Source: Gammaproteobacteria bacterium (GTDB lineage: Bacteria > Pseudomonadota > Gammaproteobacteria > Pseudomonadales > Pseudohongiellaceae). From it: DNA of 5,941 nucleotides. The stretch lies in contig DMJN01000192.1 in the NCBI GenBank assembly GCA_003451715.1, forward strand, positions 1 to 5,941, read 5' to 3'. Below, one piece after another: positions 5,780-5,941 of this stretch. The position numbers and the translations under genes are program-made. Below the pieces are notes generated by a model. It was not told where the DNA came from and searched no databases. It saw nothing but the letters and a program-made list of their open reading frames with translations. Position 1 is the first letter of the stretch. The number at the start of each line of letters is the position of its first letter.

Positions 5780-5941
5780 CCGTCAGCACCTATGGAACAG
5801 ATATAGCACGGGTTTAAAGGAGAGTTTTTGTTCATCCTAACGTGAGGAGTTGAGATGAAACAGAAACAAGCAGAACGACCCGCATCGTCAGAACGGATCA
5901 TTCGTGACATCAAGCGCAAGACGCGTAAGCAATACAGTGCG
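5774..5941 (+). mobile_element. Right-hand copy of the same IS end, reading out of the window
   Basis: The element starts TGTACCCCGTCAGCACC at 5774 and continues through an 81-bp leader, GAGGAG (5844-5849) and the transposase ATG (5855-5857). It lies 106 bp upstream of the exported-protein gene and so interrupts that gene's upstream region rather than a reading frame. Together with the left copy it brackets the 5.6 kb of unique sequence in inverted, outward-facing orientation. Confidence 0.8.
5855..5941 (+). CDS. IS transposase (OrfA-like), N-terminal fragment, right copy
   Basis: The same 29 codons as in the left copy, without a single base difference, running off the window edge in frame. 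GAGGAG lies 5 nt upstream of the ATG. Identity of the two copies argues for recent movement or for a single collapsed repeat in an assembly. The catalytic part of the gene lies outside the window. Confidence 0.7.
   Translation, partial: MKQKQAERPASSERIIRDIKRKTRKQYSA

Larger units (their letters stand above)
5773..5941. repeat. 169-bp perfect inverted repeat, right arm
   Basis: Exact reverse complement of 1-169. Sequence inside it (5772 and below) shares nothing with the sequence next to the left arm, so the repeat is limited to the IS end plus one base. Confidence 0.95.

Noticed and set aside
1..5941. CRISPR array, tRNA, rRNA, phage, toxin-antitoxin or defence genes
   Set aside because: No regularly spaced repeats, cloverleaf-like sequences or matching protein motifs were seen. 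The coding space is filled by the four chromosomal genes and the two IS ends.

Overview
The window looks like a piece of a gammaproteobacterial chromosome, probably marine or environmental. The sensor kinase closely resembles PilS of type IV pilus regulation, the NAD synthetase is the glutamine-dependent bacterial form, and the exported proteins resemble families I associate with marine Proteobacteria and Acidobacteria. This placement rests on protein resemblance read by eye, not on a search.

Layout from left to right. Positions 1-168 are the end of an insertion sequence (IS) whose transposase start codon at 85-87 reads leftward out of the window. This IS end lies inside a pilS-like histidine kinase gene (minus strand, native part 170-1315), which is cut just after its phospho-acceptor helix region and so lacks its ATP-binding domain. 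A 97-bp divergent intergenic region separates it from an intact nadE (plus strand, 1413-3071). nadE converges on a minus-strand pair. The first gene of the pair to be transcribed, 4684-5667, encodes an exported protein of unknown function. The second, 3103-4632, encodes an exported fusion of cytochrome c with a PQQ-type glucose/sorbosone dehydrogenase. Upstream of this pair, 5774-5941 is a second copy of the same IS end, now reading rightward out of the window.

The first and last 169 bases are an exact inverted repeat, so the unique sequence lies between two outward-facing copies of one IS. This may be an IS-bracketed (composite-like) chromosomal segment, or simply a contig that stops in a repeated element at both ends. 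The sequence alone cannot decide between these.

Functionally, nadE is a housekeeping gene for the last step of NAD synthesis. The minus-strand pair looks like a small periplasmic oxidation module, in which a PQQ domain would pass electrons to its own attached c-type heme. The PQQ-anchoring residues of the family seem to be kept, but the position aligned with the catalytic histidine is glycine. The main points for follow-up are this replaced active-site residue, the IS-broken pilS, and a 12-base sequence shared by the upstream regions of nadE and the exported-protein pair. I found no CRISPR array, RNA gene, phage gene or defence system.
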